Of a DNA stretch of 7,243 nt, positions 6,076-7,243 are shown piece by piece; within the stretch, counting starts at the first letter, position 1, and each line of letters begins with the position of its first letter. Source of the DNA: Thermoprotei archaeon. GTDB taxonomy: Archaea > Thermoproteota > Thermoprotei > Thermofilales > B20-G17. The stretch spans positions 1 through 7,243 of the forward strand of contig QMRW01000067.1 in assembly GCA_003650785.1 (NCBI GenBank), given 5' to 3'. The notes below the pieces were generated by a model. The model was given only the letters and a program-made list of their open reading frames with translations, searched no databases and was not told the DNA's origin. The translations under genes and the position numbers were made by a program.

Positions 6076-6873
6076 TCATTCAATAAGCTTAAAATTCTTA
6101 AGCACATCGAGGACTCCCCTGCCGTGAGGAAGTGGGGAGACATAGCCTCCAACCCTCCTAACGACCTCTATTATCTCCTCATCTGCATTCGACACAGTTG
6201 CTGGAATAAATCCATATCTCCCGTCAAGCATGTCCATATCATGGGAGCTGTCGCCTATACATAGCACTTTGTAAAACTCGATGTTCCAGTACTCCGCTAG
6301 CACCTTTACTGTTTCTCCCTTCCCTGCAAAGGGTAACAATACCTGAACTAGGCGTCCTGAGCGATTACACTTGAGGTTTAGCCTCCTCTCCTTAATCTTA
6401 TTCTTCAAGTATTGCTCAGCCTCCTTCGCTTCTTGAGATTCTTCAAAAAGTAGGCCTGCCAAGTGTCTCTGTACAACCTTCTCCTCCTCAGCCCATAGGC
6501 TGGTCTTAAACCCCATGCTCTCGAGCTCGCTTAGAGTCTCCCTAAGCAGATCCATGACTGTCGATACAATCTTAAGCCAAGCTCTCTCTATCTTGCTGTT
6601 GCGCTCTATAAGTGAAACATACTGGCCAGCCGATGCTATGTATATTTCCTGCTCGTTAGTTATGAGTGCGTGAGGAACTTCGACTTTAGCCCCTAGGCCC
6701 GCAGGCTCTAGGAACTTTAGCTGGCTCTCTAGGAACCTACCGGACGCTGTAGTCACCTTAACTCCCTTCTCGCTTAACTGTATGAGAGCATCTCTCAGCT
6801 CCGGTAGAATTGTGCCATCTCGCTCTAATAGCGTTCCATCGAGATCAAGTGCAACTAGCTTAACTCGTAACAT
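6076..6873 (-). CDS. HAD superfamily IIB (Cof-type) phosphatase
   Basis: A 265-residue phosphatase of the HAD superfamily, which works through a phospho-aspartate intermediate. Motif I is D10-L-D12-G-T-L-L; motif II lies at TTASGR (41-46, S44); motif III is K185 in AGKGE; motif IV is G207-D208-S-S-H-D212-M-D-M. The long insertion between motifs II and III (about 60-175) is the C2 cap of the IIB/Cof group, which includes phosphoglycolate, mannosyl-3-phosphoglycerate and sucrose-phosphate phosphatases. The cap is too divergent for me to name a substrate. The ATG at 6873 overlaps the preceding phosphodiesterase gene by 14 nt and has AGGAGG three bases upstream, which makes the start firm. The next gene follows after 12 nt. 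Confidence 0.93.
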   Translation of the reverse strand: MLRVKLVALDLDGTLLERDGTILPELRDALIQLSEKGVKVTTASGRFLESQLKFLEPAGLGAKVEVPHALITNEQEIYIASAGQYVSLIERNSKIERAWLKIVSTVMDLLRETLSELESMGFKTSLWAEEEKVVQRHLAGLLFEESQEAKEAEQYLKNKIKERRLNLKCNRSGRLVQVLLPFAGKGETVKVLAEYWNIEFYKVLCIGDSSHDMDMLDGRYGFIPATVSNADEEIIEVVRRVGGYVSPLPHGRGVLDVLKNFKLIE

Positions 6874-7243
6874 AGCCCTCCTGATCCTCCATCTTCATTC
6901 TGAAAATACTTTTTCCTTCACATTTATACGGTACTTCAAGGATATCAGCTATAGTCGGCATGACGTCTATTATTTCGGCCTCCCTCCCACTCTTGTTTCT
7001 ATAGTACTCCTCCAGACCGCCACCCGAAACGATGAACGTTATCCTCCTGGTGCCACCGGAATACGTATCTGTAGGTCTATCTTTCTCAAAGTCCCACACG
7101 TAGCAGTCGAAGGGCTTATCGTGCCCCCAACAGAGGTTAACTGTCCTAGCACCCTTTTTACGAGCTACATTGCAGCCGAGATGATAGCCGTGATCTGACG
7201 CTACTATGATGTACGTTTCATCCCAAAGCTTCTTCGCCTTTAA
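6860..7243 (-). CDS. Alkaline-phosphatase-superfamily phosphodiesterase/sulfatase-like protein, C-terminal part
   Basis: The frame is open from the right edge to the stop at 6860, giving the last 127 residues of a longer protein; the N-terminus with the catalytic Thr/Ser is outside. Counting from the edge, YIIVASDHGYHLG (11-23) carries the DHG metal-binding motif, H41 follows in WGHDKPFD, and IIDVMPTIADIL (91-102) is the conserved IDxxPT-x-L block before the C-terminal VPYKCEGKSIF. This is the usual C-terminal half of type I phosphodiesterase, sulfatase and phosphoglycerate-mutase-like members of the superfamily; the resemblance is best to the phosphodiesterase/nucleotide pyrophosphatase group. 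A GTG at 7099 is in frame but starting there would remove DHG, so it is not the start. It overlaps the HAD phosphatase by 14 nt and is the first gene of the visible operon. Confidence 0.85.
   Translation of the reverse strand, partial: LKAKKLWDETYIIVASDHGYHLGCNVARKKGARTVNLCWGHDKPFDCYVWDFEKDRPTDTYSGGTRRITFIVSGGGLEEYYRNKSGREAEIIDVMPTIADILEVPYKCEGKSIFRMKMEDQEGYVTS
6877..6882 (-). promoter_or_regulatory. Shine-Dalgarno AGGAGG for the HAD phosphatase
   Basis: AGGAGG on the minus strand, three bases before the ATG at 6873, with a second GGAGG at 6886-6890. Both sit inside the end of the upstream gene and support a coupled start. Confidence 0.65.

Noticed and set aside
6782..7198. Plus-strand 138-codon frame
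   Set aside because: It is antisense to the phosphodiesterase and HAD genes, both of which have clear family motifs.

Overview
The window looks like chromosomal DNA of a thermophilic archaeon, most likely in the Thermoproteota (crenarchaeal) group. The signs are an Lhr-type helicase, a small Hsp20 chaperone, archaeal TATA-like boxes (for example CTTAAAATA and CTTTATAC on the minus strand), heavy use of AGA/AGG and ATA codons, T-run terminators, and a mix of near-leaderless and Shine-Dalgarno-led starts. The species cannot be fixed from this sequence. Every intact gene is on the minus strand, so transcription runs right to left.

From right to left. (1) 5317-7243 is a tight block of three phosphohydrolases of unrelated folds: an alkaline-phosphatase-superfamily phosphodiesterase cut by the right edge, a HAD-IIB (Cof-type) phosphatase overlapping it by 14 nt, and a calcineurin-like metallophosphoesterase 12 nt further on, ending in a T-rich terminator. 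This block is visibly more GC-rich than the rest. (2) 4672-5316 has no intact gene. It holds what looks like a decayed plus-strand gene, broken by in-frame stops and frame changes, and a short minus-strand coding remnant. (3) 3168-4671 is a two-gene unit: a winged-helix DNA-binding protein, then a protein whose C-terminal third matches the endonuclease III (HhH-GPD) pattern, with a conserved Asp and a C-x6-C-x2-C-x5-C iron-sulfur loop but a degraded hairpin. The two overlap by 62 nt, and the second has a GGTGA ribosome site inside the first. (4) 2818-3167 is another gap with fragments of apparent coding sequence, a weak C/D-box-like pattern and short repeats. (5) 2308-2736 encodes an Hsp20 chaperone. 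(6) 1-2081 is the N-terminal 693 residues of the Lhr helicase, running off the left edge.

The most interesting part is the winged-helix/iron-sulfur pair. It may be a little-characterised DNA-binding or repair module in a neighbourhood with a nucleic-acid helicase and a chaperone. A shared biological role for these neighbours is only inference. The two decayed gaps suggest past insertion and loss of genes here.
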